Source: Lachnospiraceae bacterium
Lineage (GTDB): Bacteria; Bacillota; Clostridia; Lachnospirales; Lachnospiraceae
Direction: 5' to 3'
Assembly (NCBI GenBank): GCA_024697065.1
Contig: JAILGE010000035.1
Location: forward strand, 35,035 to 99,034
DNA: 64,000 bases
Part shown: one piece after another, positions 16,886 to 26,325 of the stretch
How positions within the stretch are numbered: the stretch's first letter is position 1
How the letters are laid out: the number at the start of each line of letters is the position of its first letter
The notes under the pieces: model-generated
What the model was told of the DNA's origin: nothing
What the model saw: only the letters and a program-made list of their open reading frames with translations
The model's database searches: none
Made by a program: the position numbers and the translations under genes

Positions 16886-18316
16886 ATGGCAGACAAGAAA
16901 ATGGTCGAGGCGATCACCTCGATGGAAGAAGACTTCGCCCAGTGGTACACGGACGTTGTCAAGAAGGCGGAACTGACTGATTATACCAGCGTTAAGGGAT
17001 GCATGGTCATCAGACCTGCGGGCTTCGCTATATGGGAACGCCTTAGAAACGAACTCGATAAAAGATTTAAGGAAACCGGAGTTCAGAATGTTTATCTGCC
17101 AATGTTTATCCCGGAGAGTCTTCTTCAGAAGGAGAAGGATCATGTCGAAGGATTTGCTCCCGAAGTTGCATGGGTTACGGAAGGAGGGCAGCAGCCTTTA
17201 ACTGACAGACTCTGTGTAAGACCTACATCAGAGACTCTTTTCTGTGATTATTATAAGAATACCGTTCATTCCTACAGGGATCTTCCTCAGGTATGCAACC
17301 AGTGGTGTTCGGTAGTCAGATGGGAGAAGGAGACAAGACCTTTCCTCAGAAGCCGTGAGTTCCTGTGGCAGGAAGGTCACACCGCTCATGCTACAGCCGA
17401 GGAGGCTGAGGCACGTACGGTTCAGATGCTCGATGTTTATGCGGATTTCCTTGAGGAATTCTGTGCTATTCCCGTTATCAAGGGTAAGAAGACAGAGAAG
17501 GAGAAGTTCGCAGGAGCAGAAGCTACCTACACTGTAGAAGCTCTTATGCATGACGGTAAGGCACTGCAGTCCGGAACATCTCACAATTTCGGAGACGGAT
17601 TTGCCAGGGCTTTCGGAATACAGTTTACGGATCAGAATAATACTCTTCAGTATGTTCATCAGACATCATGGGGTGTTACAACAAGACTTATCGGAGCCAT
17701 CATCATGGTTCATGGTGATAATTCGGGACTTGTGCTTCCTCCTCTTGTTGCGCCTGCACAGATAATGATCATACCCATACAGCAGAAGAAGGACGGAGTG
17801 CTGGAAAAGGCTGCGGAACTTAAGGAAATGCTTTCCGATTTCCGTGTAAAGCTTGATGATACGGATAAGACTCCCGGATGGAAGTTCTCCGAACAGGAGA
17901 TGAGAGGAATCCCTCTCCGTATAGAAGTAGGCCCCAAGGATATCGAAGCCGGAAAGTGCGTTGCAGTAAGACGTGATAACGGTGAAAAGATCGATATTCC
18001 TTTCACGGAGCTTAAGGAAAAAGTCGGAGAGATCCTGGATAAAATGCAGAAAGATATGCTGGAGCGCGCAAGGGAAAGACGCGATTCTCAGACTTATACC
18101 GCTAAGAATTATGATGAGTTCAGGCAGATCTTCGCAGAAAAGACCGGCTTTGTTAAAGCTATGTGGTGCGGAGACAGAGCGTGTGAAGACAAGATCAAGG
18201 AAGATCTCGCCGTAACCAGCCGTTGTATGCCCAATGAGCAGGAACAGATCTCTGATGTCTGTGTATGCTGTGGTAAGCCTGCCAAGAAGATGGTTTACTG
18301 GGGTAAAGCTTATTGA
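16886..18316 (+). CDS. proS: Prolyl-tRNA synthetase (short, archaeal/eukaryal-like type)
   Basis: Charges tRNA-Pro in the cytosol. The 476 residues lack the inserted editing domain of the long bacterial form and correspond to the short type found in many Firmicutes. Class II motifs are visible: motif 1 region [21 protein letters not shown], motif 2 [23 protein letters not shown], quoted here as [14 protein letters not shown], and motif 3 in the [11 protein letters not shown] region. An anticodon-binding domain follows, and the C-terminus carries a Cys-rich zinc-type end ([18 protein letters not shown]). A strong promoter lies upstream; a hairpin follows before ackA. Confidence 0.97.
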   Translation: MADKKMVEAITSMEEDFAQWYTDVVKKAELTDYTSVKGCMVIRPAGFAIWERLRNELDKRFKETGVQNVYLPMFIPESLLQKEKDHVEGFAPEVAWVTEGGQQPLTDRLCVRPTSETLFCDYYKNTVHSYRDLPQVCNQWCSVVRWEKETRPFLRSREFLWQEGHTAHATAEEAEARTVQMLDVYADFLEEFCAIPVIKGKKTEKEKFAGAEATYTVEALMHDGKALQSGTSHNFGDGFARAFGIQFTDQNNTLQYVHQTSWGVTTRLIGAIIMVHGDNSGLVLPPLVAPAQIMIIPIQQKKDGVLEKAAELKEMLSDFRVKLDDTDKTPGWKFSEQEMRGIPLRIEVGPKDIEAGKCVAVRRDNGEKIDIPFTELKEKVGEILDKMQKDMLERARERRDSQTYTAKNYDEFRQIFAEKTGFVKAMWCGDRACEDKIKEDLAVTSRCMPNEQEQISDVCVCCGKPAKKMVYWGKAY

Positions 18317-18322
18317 TTTTTC

Positions 18323-18350
18323 AGAGAGATCACATTTGTGATCTCTCTTT
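18323..18350 (+). terminator. Hairpin between proS and ackA
   Basis: Perfect 12-bp inverted repeat AGAGAGATCACA / TGTGATCTCTCT with a two-base loop, followed by a short TTT. It is a weak terminator or attenuator; some read-through from proS into ackA is likely because the ackA ribosome binding site starts only a few bases later. Confidence 0.65.
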
Positions 18351-18366
18351 AATGGAGGAGAATAAA

Positions 18367-19560
18367 ATGAAAGTACTTGTAATCAATTGCGGAAGTTCAT
18401 CACTTAAGTATCAGCTTATCGATTCCGAGACAGAAGGGGTTCTTGCAAAGGGACTTGTTGAGCGTATCGGGATCCCGGGAAGTGTGCTCACACACAGACC
18501 CGAGGGCAAGGACAAGGTTGTCATCGAGACACCTATGGAAGATCACAATATTGCGGTCAAGCTTGTGATCGATGCTCTTGTTGATAAGGAGCATGGTGTT
18601 ATATCAGATCTTTCGGAGATCGGAGCTGTAGGACACAGAGTTGTTCACGGCGGTGAGAAATTCAATAAGGCTGTACTCATCACTGAGGCCGTAAAGAAAG
18701 ATATCGAAGAGCTCAGCGCACTTGCACCTCTTCACAATCCCGCTAATCTGATCGGTATCAATGCATGTGAGAAGAATATGCCCGGAGTTCCCCAGGCAGC
18801 GATCTTCGATACCGCATTCCATCAGACAATGCCCAAGAGAGCATATATGTACGGTATTCCTTATGAGTATTATGAGAAGTATAAGGTTCGCCGTTACGGA
18901 TTCCACGGAACAAGCCATGATTATGTATCTGCCCGTGCTGCTGAGATCCTCGGTAAGGACAGGAAGGATCTCAGGATAGTAGTATGCCACCTTGGCAACG
19001 GCGCTTCCATCTCTGCTGTAAAGAACGGAGAGTGCGTTGATACATCAATGGGTCTTACTCCTCTTGAGGGACTTATCATGGGAACACGTTCCGGCGATCT
19101 TGATCCCGCTATCCTTGATTACATCGGCGAGAAAGAGAATCTTTCCGCTAAGGAAGTAAATACGATCCTTAATAAGAAGTCCGGTATCCTCGGCCTTTCC
19201 GGCGGTGTTTCATCCGATTTCCGTGATATCGAGGCTGCTATCGCTGCAGGAAATGAGAAGGCAAAGACAGCTCTTGAGACATACTGCTACAGAGTGGCAA
19301 AATATATTGCTTCATATGCGGTTGCTCTTGGCGGTATCGATGTTATCGCATTTACTGCAGGCGTTGGTGAGAATACTTATGATGTAAGAAAGCAGGTAAC
19401 GGATTATCTTGCATTCATGGGTGTTAAGGCTGATGCCGAGAAGCTTAAGATCCGCGGTGAAGAAGCTGTTATTTCTACTCCTGATTCAAGCATCACCGTG
19501 ATGATCGTTCCCACAAATGAGGAGCTTGCCATTGCAAGACAGACACTTGCTCTTCTTTGA
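18367..19560 (+). CDS. ackA: Acetate kinase
   Basis: Converts acetyl phosphate and ADP to acetate and ATP, the main ATP-yielding step of acetate-forming fermentation. The start at 18367 ([15 protein letters not shown]) has GGAGGAG upstream; an ORF extension to 18313 overlaps proS and the hairpin and is rejected. The 397 residues include the N-terminal NxGSSS phosphate loop, VVHGG, the catalytic arginine in [29 protein letters not shown] and [15 protein letters not shown]. Phosphotransacetylase is not adjacent, so pta must lie elsewhere if present. Confidence 0.98.
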   Translation: MKVLVINCGSSSLKYQLIDSETEGVLAKGLVERIGIPGSVLTHRPEGKDKVVIETPMEDHNIAVKLVIDALVDKEHGVISDLSEIGAVGHRVVHGGEKFNKAVLITEAVKKDIEELSALAPLHNPANLIGINACEKNMPGVPQAAIFDTAFHQTMPKRAYMYGIPYEYYEKYKVRRYGFHGTSHDYVSARAAEILGKDRKDLRIVVCHLGNGASISAVKNGECVDTSMGLTPLEGLIMGTRSGDLDPAILDYIGEKENLSAKEVNTILNKKSGILGLSGGVSSDFRDIEAAIAAGNEKAKTALETYCYRVAKYIASYAVALGGIDVIAFTAGVGENTYDVRKQVTDYLAFMGVKADAEKLKIRGEEAVISTPDSSITVMIVPTNEELAIARQTLALL

Positions 19561-19605
19561 TAAAAGAACGGCTTGCCATTTCCAAATGAACGTTTTAAAA
19601 GAATA

Positions 19606-19636
19606 AAAAGGATGCTGCGATAAGCGGCATCCTTTT
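19606..19636. terminator. Bidirectional terminator between ackA and mecA
   Basis: AAAAGGATGCTG pairs with CGGCATCCTTTT around a short loop, with A and T runs on both flanks, serving the convergent ackA and mecA genes. Confidence 0.85.
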
Positions 19637-19678
19637 AAATTGCTTTTGATCATCTGATAAAAGAGAGACTCACGTGAT

Positions 19679-20467
19679 CTAAACCTTAGCCAGTGCCTGC
19701 AGAGCCATGCTCTCCTTTACGGCCTTAAAATGTTCTCTCACATATGCTTCATAAGCACCTGTCTTAAAGCTTCTTGTGCAGAAGTCACTGAGTATCATGC
19801 ACAGATTCTTGTATTCTCCGGCATCAAGGCCTTTTGAATGAACAAGAAGATAATAATCGCCTGTGGAATTGTCTTTGTAAAGAGCACTGTCTCCGCATGC
19901 AAAGTCCTTAAGTGCTTCGGAAGCCGCAAAAAGATTGTCGAGGCTGTTAAATACAAAACACCTGTTTTCCTTATTTTCGCTGACCGCAGCCTGTTTGGGA
20001 GAGGTGTTCTTGTTTGCGGGGAACATCTCGTGCAGGAGGTCCTGTATGGAACGGGCGATGGGCGTGACGGGAGGAACAGGAACATTCTTCAGTGACTGCT
20101 CTGCCGTATTGTCTGAAACTGCAGGCTCTTCGACCTTCTCGGCGGATTCGTCCGCTTCGGCGAAGGGGATATCATCCATCTCGTCTTCGGGATCGCTTCC
20201 TGTGGGAGCATTGCCGACTACCTTAGTGATAACAAAAACAACCATGCCTGACTGCATGGGAACTATCTCTATCATAAGAGGCTTGTCGTCGGCTTCAAAA
20301 CCAAACTGAAAGCTGGCCTGCTGCATCATATCTCTGAGAAGAGAATTGGCCTGGGCGCTTCCGAATGTGAGCTCTCGAAAACTTATCTTCCTTGCGGCAA
20401 GATCCTCTTTGGTGAGTATGCATTTTATCTGATTGTCATTGATACGTTCGATCTTCGTGGGAATCAC
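19679..20467 (-). CDS. mecA: Adaptor protein MecA
   Basis: Adaptor that hands substrates to the ClpC/ClpP protease, as in Bacillus where it controls ComK and competence. The 262 residues show the MecA N-terminal domain IERINDNQIKCILTKEDLAAR, an acidic, Ala/Pro-rich linker (about 95-150) and the C-terminal ClpC-binding domain. MecA usually starts MKIERI; here the frame begins at a GTG (20467, reading MIPTKIERI) with AAAGGA only one or two bases upstream, so the true start is slightly uncertain. Competence control in this organism is inference. Confidence 0.88.
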   Translation of the reverse strand: MIPTKIERINDNQIKCILTKEDLAARKISFRELTFGSAQANSLLRDMMQQASFQFGFEADDKPLMIEIVPMQSGMVVFVITKVVGNAPTGSDPEDEMDDIPFAEADESAEKVEEPAVSDNTAEQSLKNVPVPPVTPIARSIQDLLHEMFPANKNTSPKQAAVSENKENRCFVFNSLDNLFAASEALKDFACGDSALYKDNSTGDYYLLVHSKGLDAGEYKNLCMILSDFCTRSFKTGAYEAYVREHFKAVKESMALQALAKV

Positions 20468-20547
20468 ATCCTTTCGTTTTTCCCGTTTATGTTTGCAATT
20501 AGTATAAGAATTTGACGCTGATTAGTCAACCGTGGCGAAATTTCCTC

Positions 20548-20576
20548 TTGCATTTGCATTGATACATGCGTATAAT
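20548..20576 (+). promoter_or_regulatory. Promoter of a non-coding stretch
   Basis: TTGCAT (20548-20553) and a perfect TATAAT (20571-20576) are spaced exactly 17 bases apart and point away from mecA. No coding sequence begins within the next 550 bases. Confidence 0.6.
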
Positions 20577-20582
20577 GTCCCT

Positions 20583-20800
20583 CGTGAGACGTCGCGGAAA
20601 TCTCTGTACCGGAAGGGAGAGTGGTTTCCGAACTGCTTCAAGGACGCGGAGAGCGTCACAATTTAAAAAGATTTCTTATTTTACATCTATTGGGCTATAT
20701 GCCCGTCTTACAGGTTCGACCTGATCGGTGATCTTTATTCAAGATATTTTTACCGAGACCTGGATTTAACTGTGTAAAATGCAGAAACGAAATAATACAA
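20583..20800 (+). ncRNA. Candidate structured non-coding RNA or long leader
   Basis: The 20468-21147 gap has no convincing gene. Right after the promoter, hairpins follow in series: CGGAAA..TTTCCG with inner CTCT..AGAG (20595-20630), GACGC/GCGTC (20643-20657), GGGC/GCCC (around 20695), CAGGT/ACCTG (20711-20723), and CGGTGATCTT pairing with AAGATATTTTTACCG. No known riboswitch core was recognised. It could be a small RNA or the leader of the GH18 operon; the 3' end is undefined. The remainder to 21080 shows nothing clear. Confidence 0.3.
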
Positions 20801-21075
20801 AAAAATCGTCTCTTTACTGAAATATGTGGATTTAAATGTTTTATTTTGGTACTCTGCGGCGTTTCTGAAAAACATACAGACCGGTGTGCGGATCGATGCA
20901 TACTTTGCCCTTCGGCCGGGATATTTCACGGATTAACTTCTTTTGGAGTGAGGCTTTGGGGTAAAGCTTTCTTACGGATGAAACCTGTTCATACAGATTT
21001 ATCAAACGGCAAAAACCTTCTCAGACAAAAATGCCATTTCATCTGTCGGATATTATTGCTGACGTAAGCGCTCCG

Positions 21076-21091
21076 GTCTGTTATACTATAC
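21076..21091 (+). promoter_or_regulatory. Extended -10 promoter of the GH18-tsaC operon
   Basis: TGTTATACT at 21079-21087 is an extended -10 element, about 60 bases before the first gene. No -35 at the standard distance is convincing. Confidence 0.45.
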
Positions 21092-21147
21092 GGGTATGGG
21101 CTTTTGTGGCCTTATTGAATTTTGTATGAAAGGATCATGCTGCTGCA

Positions 21148-23022
21148 ATGAGCAGAGAAAACGATATCAGAAAGAAGAAAAGAAGAAAACAGACCGGAAG
21201 TGAAAGACAGAAAGGTCCTGACAGAGAAACACTCAGAGACTTTAGGAATAAAGTGATCGCATTTCTTGTGACGATCCTTCTTATAGTAGTGATAATAGCG
21301 ATAGCATTCGGATCCAGGATAAAGGCTGCAATGCAGGCTGAGGGCGGATTCGGATTGCATACTGTCATGGCGGTGCTCTATCCGGAGAAATACTCCTATT
21401 CGACCCAGATGGCAAATCTGAACGAGTATTTCCAGCTTTTCTCGGATGGAGATGTGGCCATCATCCTTCAGGACGAGAGGATCAACTCCAGAGCGAAGCT
21501 TTTGAATGAACATATCTATTTTTCTTCGGATACGGTTTCCGATCTTTTTACGGACCGGTTCTATATAAATGATGAGGAAAATGTTCTGTTATATACCACT
21601 GCAGATGATATTTACCGTGTTGCGATCGGCAAGGACAGCAACAGTTATTCAACGAATCTTGACGGGGTCGTGAACTTCGGATATCCCATTGCCGTAAGAG
21701 CAAATGACGGAACACTTTATATAGCTGCGGATTATGTGAAGCTGTTTGCCAACTTCTCATATGATTTTTACAGTGAACCCAATCGTATGCAGGTTTACAC
21801 GCAGTGGGGAAGTGATCGTGTGGCGCAGGTAAATGCCGATACTCAGGTGCGCTACCAGGGCGGCATAAAGAGCAATGTCCTTCGTGCCATAAGTGCGGGT
21901 GAAAGTGTTGAAGTACTTGAGACCATGGAGAACTGGACCAAGGTTAAGACCGATGACTGCTTTATCGGATATATCGAGAACAACAAGCTTTCGGAATATA
22001 CGGATGTGGTAAGGACACCTGTTACGGATGCCTATGATCCCGTAGCGGACTATTCGGGCAAGAGTATCAGAGCGGATGAGCCTATTTTCCTGGGCTTTCA
22101 TCAGATAGGCGTTACCGATGACGGTACGGCGCTGGAAAAAGTAACCGAGGGAAAGAACGGCATAAATGTTGTATCTCCCACATGGTATTATCTTCGTGAT
22201 TCCGACGGATCGTATCTGGATAACGGAACCGCTTCTTACGTCAACGCGGCCCATGCGAAGGGGTACAAGGTTTGGGCGCTGTTAGAGGATATGACAAATG
22301 AGTTTGATGAATATGAACTTTTTTCTTCATCCGAAAACAGAAAGAATCTTATAGATAACCTGATCAACAGTCTGACCACTGTAGGTGCGGACGGTATCAA
22401 TGTTGACCTTGAGAAGATAGATACCAAAACGGGACCTCACTACGTACAGTTCCTGCGTGAGCTTTCCATAGAGACCAGAAAGAACGGCCTGGTGCTTTCG
22501 GTTGATGATTATGCTCCGAATGAAGGAAACAGATATTACAACTATAAGGAGCAGGGACTGGTTGCGGATTATGTGATGCTGATGCAGTACAATGAGCATT
22601 GGAACGGATCCGATGCGGGTTCGGTGGCATCTGCCGTCTTTGTTGAAAAAGGTATAGACAATACTGTGGCGCTTGGAGTTCCGGCGGAGAAGATCGTGAG
22701 CATACTTCCTTTCTACACCAGGATATGGAAAGTTGAAGGAAGCGAGACCAGCTCGGATGCTGTGGGAATGGATCTGGCATCAGCATTTGCGGTCAACCAT
22801 TCAATAGAGCTTGTCTGGGATGATGAGTTGTGCCAGAACTACGGCGAAGTAACGGAAGGATCGGCAAAATATATGGTTTGGATAGAGGACGAAGCTTCCA
22901 TGAAGGCTAAGCTTGGCATAGTGGAAGGGAAAGGTGTTGCCGGTGTTGGCGGATGGAGACTGGGGCTTGAATCCGAAGGAACATGGGATTGGTTTACCGC
23001 AGCCCTTTCATCCGGACAGTGA
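21148..23022 (+). CDS. Membrane-anchored GH18-type glycosidase with SH3-like domain (YaaH/SleL-like)
   Basis: 624-residue surface protein: a basic cytosolic start, one membrane anchor (about residues 36-55), an exported region, an SH3-like segment (about 220-285, SVEVLETMENWTKVKT) and a C-terminal GH18 barrel. The catalytic line DGINVDLEKI (Asp415, Asp420, Glu422) fits DxxxDxE, with YVMLMQYNEHW near 475 and GGWRLGLE near the end. Such proteins cleave N-acetylglucosamine linkages in peptidoglycan or other cell-envelope glycans. AAAGGA is 13 bases before the ATG, longer than usual. It leads an operon that continues into tsaC with a 19-base gap. Confidence 0.85.
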   Translation: MSRENDIRKKKRRKQTGSERQKGPDRETLRDFRNKVIAFLVTILLIVVIIAIAFGSRIKAAMQAEGGFGLHTVMAVLYPEKYSYSTQMANLNEYFQLFSDGDVAIILQDERINSRAKLLNEHIYFSSDTVSDLFTDRFYINDEENVLLYTTADDIYRVAIGKDSNSYSTNLDGVVNFGYPIAVRANDGTLYIAADYVKLFANFSYDFYSEPNRMQVYTQWGSDRVAQVNADTQVRYQGGIKSNVLRAISAGESVEVLETMENWTKVKTDDCFIGYIENNKLSEYTDVVRTPVTDAYDPVADYSGKSIRADEPIFLGFHQIGVTDDGTALEKVTEGKNGINVVSPTWYYLRDSDGSYLDNGTASYVNAAHAKGYKVWALLEDMTNEFDEYELFSSSENRKNLIDNLINSLTTVGADGINVDLEKIDTKTGPHYVQFLRELSIETRKNGLVLSVDDYAPNEGNRYYNYKEQGLVADYVMLMQYNEHWNGSDAGSVASAVFVEKGIDNTVALGVPAEKIVSILPFYTRIWKVEGSETSSDAVGMDLASAFAVNHSIELVWDDELCQNYGEVTEGSAKYMVWIEDEASMKAKLGIVEGKGVAGVGGWRLGLESEGTWDWFTAALSSGQ

Positions 23023-23041
23023 TGGATACGAGAGGCGTAAA

Positions 23042-24091
23042 ATGATAACTAAACTTGTAAAGAGTGAACCGGGAAGCCCTGACAGAGCTGTTATGGAAGA
23101 AGCCGGTGATATCATTGCAAAGGGCGGACTTGTGGCATTTCCCACTGAGACCGTGTACGGATTGGGAGGGGATGCTCTTAATCCCGAATCTTCAAAGAAA
23201 ATTTATGCGGCAAAGGGGAGACCTTCGGATAATCCGCTGATAGTGCATATTGCGGATATGGATCATCTTCCGGCCATATGTGAGAGCGTACCGGAAAACA
23301 TGATAAAGCTTGCTGAGGTTTTCTGGCCGGGACCGCTTACGATGATAGTGAAGAAAAGCGGACTGGTACCCCGGGAGACCACAGGAGGACTGGATACGGT
23401 AGCCATAAGGATGCCGGATCATGCCACCGCACTTGAATTCATCAAGGCTTCCGGCGGATACATAGCCGCCCCCAGCGCCAATACTTCCGGACGCCCCAGC
23501 CCTACCCTTGCGTCCCATGTTAAGGATGACCTTGACGGCAGGATCGAAATGATAATCGATGGCGGGGAAGTTGGCATAGGTGTAGAATCCACCATAGTGG
23601 ATCTTTCGGAAGGAAAACCCACCATACTCAGGCCGGGATATGTGACAAGAGAGATGTTAGAGAGAGTGTTGGGAGAAGTGGATGTGGATCGCACCATTCT
23701 CTCCGGAACAAGTACTCAGGCGCCCAAGGCACCGGGAATGAAGTACAGACATTACGCTCCCCATGGAGAAATGACGATAGTTGAGGGGGACAGTAAGGAA
23801 GTCATCCGTGTGATCAACGAAAATGTTGCCGCAGCGAAAGCTATGGGTAAGAAGACTGCCGTGCTCTGTACGGATGAGACGGAGCCCTATATCAAGGCTG
23901 ATGTGATTAAGAGTGCCGGCAGCAGAGCTGATGAACATGAGATAGCAAGGCATCTGTATCGCATACTCAGAGAGTTTGATGACGAGAAGGCTGATGTTAT
24001 ATTCTCGGAAGGCTTTTCTGCAGACGGCTTCGGACAGGCGGTTATGAACAGGCTGCTTAAGGCGGCAGGTTTTAATGTAAAAAAAATATAA
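23042..24091 (+). CDS. ywlC: Threonylcarbamoyl-AMP synthase (Sua5/YwlC type)
   Basis: Makes threonylcarbamoyl-AMP from threonine, bicarbonate and ATP for the t6A modification of ANN-decoding tRNAs. The start at 23042 (MITKLVKSEPG) has GAGAGG upstream; the longer frame from 22934 overlaps the GH18 gene and is rejected. The 349 residues comprise the YrdC domain (LVAFPTETVYGLGGDAL, KGRPSDNPLIVH, AAPSANTSGRPSPT) and the C-terminal Sua5 domain beginning after a linker with APGMKYRHYAPHGE, so it is the two-domain Sua5 form. Fifteen bases separate it from rpiB. Confidence 0.95.
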   Translation: MITKLVKSEPGSPDRAVMEEAGDIIAKGGLVAFPTETVYGLGGDALNPESSKKIYAAKGRPSDNPLIVHIADMDHLPAICESVPENMIKLAEVFWPGPLTMIVKKSGLVPRETTGGLDTVAIRMPDHATALEFIKASGGYIAAPSANTSGRPSPTLASHVKDDLDGRIEMIIDGGEVGIGVESTIVDLSEGKPTILRPGYVTREMLERVLGEVDVDRTILSGTSTQAPKAPGMKYRHYAPHGEMTIVEGDSKEVIRVINENVAAAKAMGKKTAVLCTDETEPYIKADVIKSAGSRADEHEIARHLYRILREFDDEKADVIFSEGFSADGFGQAVMNRLLKAAGFNVKKI

Positions 24092-24106
24092 GGGGGTTAT
24101 TCAGGC

Positions 24107-24568
24107 ATGAATGCGAAAAAGGTTTCTATCGGAAGCGATCACGGCGGTTTCGAGCTCAAGGAGAGATTAAAGAAGTTCCTCGAGGACAAGGGCTTTGAAG
24201 TTACTGATCACGGATGCTATAGCAAGGAATCCGTTGATTATCCCAGGTTTGTTACCCCTGTTGCAGCCGACGTGTTAAGCGGTAAGGCCGATAAGGGCAT
24301 CGTGATTTGTACTACAGGTATAGGTGTCAGCATTACGGCCAATAAGATCAGGGGCATACGTTGTGCGCTCTGCCATAACGAGCATACCGCCAGGATGACC
24401 AGGCTTCATAATGATACCAATATGCTGGCGTTGGGAGCTGCTGAGGTATCCGAGGTTATGGCTGATACGATCGCCGAGATCTTCCTTACCACTGATTTTT
24501 CCGGAGAGGAAAAACATCAGAGACGAATAGATCTTATTACAGCGGTTGAAGCGGGAGAGGAAATCTGA
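24107..24568 (+). CDS. rpiB: Ribose-5-phosphate isomerase B
   Basis: Interconverts ribose 5-phosphate and ribulose 5-phosphate in the non-oxidative pentose phosphate pathway. The 153 residues match the RpiB/LacAB family: GSDHGGFELKE near residue 9, DYPRF, the active-site CTTGIGVSI (family usually CGTGIG), and HNEHTARMTRLHNDTNMLALG. It lies between tsaC and the dCMP deaminase gene, an order common in clostridia, though upp, often found here, is missing. Confidence 0.96.
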   Translation: MNAKKVSIGSDHGGFELKERLKKFLEDKGFEVTDHGCYSKESVDYPRFVTPVAADVLSGKADKGIVICTTGIGVSITANKIRGIRCALCHNEHTARMTRLHNDTNMLALGAAEVSEVMADTIAEIFLTTDFSGEEKHQRRIDLITAVEAGEEI

Positions 24569-24569
24569 G

Positions 24570-25061
24570 ATGGAGAAGATACGCAAGAGAAGCGGATATA
24601 TAAGTTGGGATGAGTATTTTATGGGTATTTCAAAGCTTGCCGCAATGCGCTCTAAAGATCCAAACACTCAGGTGGGAGCCTGCATAGTAAGCCTTGAGAA
24701 CAAGATCCTTTCCATGGGTTACAACGGTTTTCCCAATGGTGTAAGCGATGATGAGTTTCCATGGGCGAGAGAGGGGGATGAGGTTGATACCAAGTACCCT
24801 TACGTGACTCACGGAGAGATGAATGCGATACTTAATTACAGAGGCGGATCTCTTGAGGGTACCAAGTTATACGTTACTCTGTTTCCCTGCAATGAATGTG
24901 CCAAGGCGATAATCCAGGCGGGCATAAAGACTGTGGTTTACGCCGATGATAAATATGACGGAACACCTTCGAATGTGGCAGCAAAGCGGCTGTTCAATGC
25001 GGCCGGTATACGCTACTACCGTTATCAGGAGACCGGAAGAAAAGTAGAGATAGATCTTTGA
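24570..25061 (+). CDS. comEB: dCMP deaminase family protein (ComEB-like)
   Basis: Zinc enzyme expected to convert dCMP to dUMP for thymidylate synthesis. The ATG at 24570 begins one base after the rpiB stop, with GGGAGAGG inside the end of rpiB, so the genes are coupled. The 163 residues carry the zinc site HGEMNAI (HxE) and PCNEC (PCxxC), and the N-terminal SWDEYFMGISKLAAMRSKDPNTQVGA, quoted in part as SKDPNTQVGA, is typical of this family. Confidence 0.95.
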   Translation: MEKIRKRSGYISWDEYFMGISKLAAMRSKDPNTQVGACIVSLENKILSMGYNGFPNGVSDDEFPWAREGDEVDTKYPYVTHGEMNAILNYRGGSLEGTKLYVTLFPCNECAKAIIQAGIKTVVYADDKYDGTPSNVAAKRLFNAAGIRYYRYQETGRKVEIDL

Positions 25062-26305
25062 AAAAGAGAAGACACGACAGTTTGATGAGAAAAGCCATCG
25101 GTCTGTTCCTGCCTGCGGTGGGAACACTCTTTTTTGCGTGCATTTATCCCTCCTGTATGTTACCTGTAAGGGCGGATAATACAACAACAACCACCACAAA
25201 GGAACAGCTTGACGAGGCGGCGGAGAAGAAGAAAGAAAAGGAACAGGAACTTGAGGGTGCCAGAAAGGATCTGGAGATCACAAGAGCCAACCTGAGAGGT
25301 CTTGAGGGTCAGAAGAATACATACCAGGGACAGATGGAACTGTTGAACTGTAATCTTCAGCTGGTGGCGGATAACCTCGCTGTTCTTGAGAATTCCATGG
25401 AGATCAAGCAGATCGAGATCGATGAGACCATGGCGATACTTGAGGAAACGAGACAGAGCAGACTGGACCAGTATGAGAGCATGAAGGCCAGGATCAAATA
25501 TTTTTATGAGACCGGTCAGGATGATTATCTGGAACTCCTTTTTTCGGCAGACAGCTTTGGAGAGATGCTCAATTACGCCGAATATCTTGAAGAGCTTTCG
25601 GCGTATGACCGTGCCATGATTGAAAAATATGCGGAGACGGAGAGTCTGATAGCCGCTAAGGAAGCGGAGCTGGAAGATGAAATGCAGGAGCTTGAAGATA
25701 TGAAAGCAGAGACGGAGGCGGAGCAGGACAGAGTCACCGGTATGATAAATGATACTGCCGCAAATATTGCCATCACTGCCGATAATATCAATATGACGCA
25801 GGCAGCTGCCGATGCGTATGAAAACCAGGTGGATATGAAGGCTGCGGAAGCGGCCAAGGCAGCAGCGGATTATGCTGCCATAAAGGCAAAGTATGAAGAG
25901 GAATTAAGACTGTCAAAGCTGGCAGCGGCCTCTGCATGGAGAGATATCTCTGAAGTGACATTTGAGGAGGGAGACAGATATCTGCTTGCCAATCTCATAT
26001 ACTGTGAAGCCGGCGGAGAACCCTACGAAGGCCAGGTGGCGGTAGGCGCGGTAGTCATCAACCGTGTGCTCAGTTCACGCTATCCGCAGACGGTCACAGG
26101 GGTTATATATCAGAGGTCCCAGTTTGCGCCTGTGGGTGACGGACACCTTGCCAGCGCACTTGCCAATAACAAGGCGACTGCCAGTTGCTATCAGGCAGCA
26201 GATGTTGCCATGGGCGGTACTACCAATGTTGGTAACTGCCTGTATTTCAGAACTCCGATCCCCGGACTTACCGGACTCCAGATCGGAGGACATATCTTTT
26301 ACTGA
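25058..26305 (+). CDS. Secreted coiled-coil protein with SleB-type cell-wall hydrolase domain
   Basis: Likely peptidoglycan hydrolase. The TTG at 25058 overlaps the upstream TGA (TTGA); an ATG at 25085 (MRKAIGLFLP) is an alternative, and both keep the signal peptide. From about residue 45 to 285 the protein is a long Glu/Lys/Ala-rich coiled coil like the PcsB/CwlO/EnvC regulators. The last 100 residues form a Hydrolase_2 (SleB/CwlJ) domain with the conserved Glu317 in YCEAGGEPYEGQVAVG and RSQFAPVGDG. A coil that may hold the enzyme inactive until an activator such as FtsEX acts is an inference from PcsB/EnvC. Confidence 0.88.
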   Translation: MKKRRHDSLMRKAIGLFLPAVGTLFFACIYPSCMLPVRADNTTTTTTKEQLDEAAEKKKEKEQELEGARKDLEITRANLRGLEGQKNTYQGQMELLNCNLQLVADNLAVLENSMEIKQIEIDETMAILEETRQSRLDQYESMKARIKYFYETGQDDYLELLFSADSFGEMLNYAEYLEELSAYDRAMIEKYAETESLIAAKEAELEDEMQELEDMKAETEAEQDRVTGMINDTAANIAITADNINMTQAAADAYENQVDMKAAEAAKAAADYAAIKAKYEEELRLSKLAAASAWRDISEVTFEEGDRYLLANLIYCEAGGEPYEGQVAVGAVVINRVLSSRYPQTVTGVIYQRSQFAPVGDGHLASALANNKATASCYQAADVAMGGTTNVGNCLYFRTPIPGLTGLQIGGHIFY

Positions 26306-26325
26306 CCGTCTGTTACAGATCCAAG

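Noticed and set aside
18313..18366. 18-residue N-terminal extension of acetate kinase
   Set aside because: It includes the proS stop region and a hairpin; [12 protein letters not shown] is the conserved start and has GGAGGAG upstream.
20595..20630. SRP RNA (GGAA tetraloop hairpin)
   Set aside because: The conserved AGCAG side and symmetric loop of the SRP54 binding helix are missing.
20713..20721. GGTTCGACC resembling a tRNA T-loop
   Set aside because: No acceptor, D-arm or anticodon arm can be placed at tRNA distances.
22934..23041. N-terminal extension of the threonylcarbamoyl-AMP synthase
   Set aside because: It lies wholly inside the GH18 gene's last 90 bases, and MITKLVK at 23042 has a good GAGAGG site and matches the family start.
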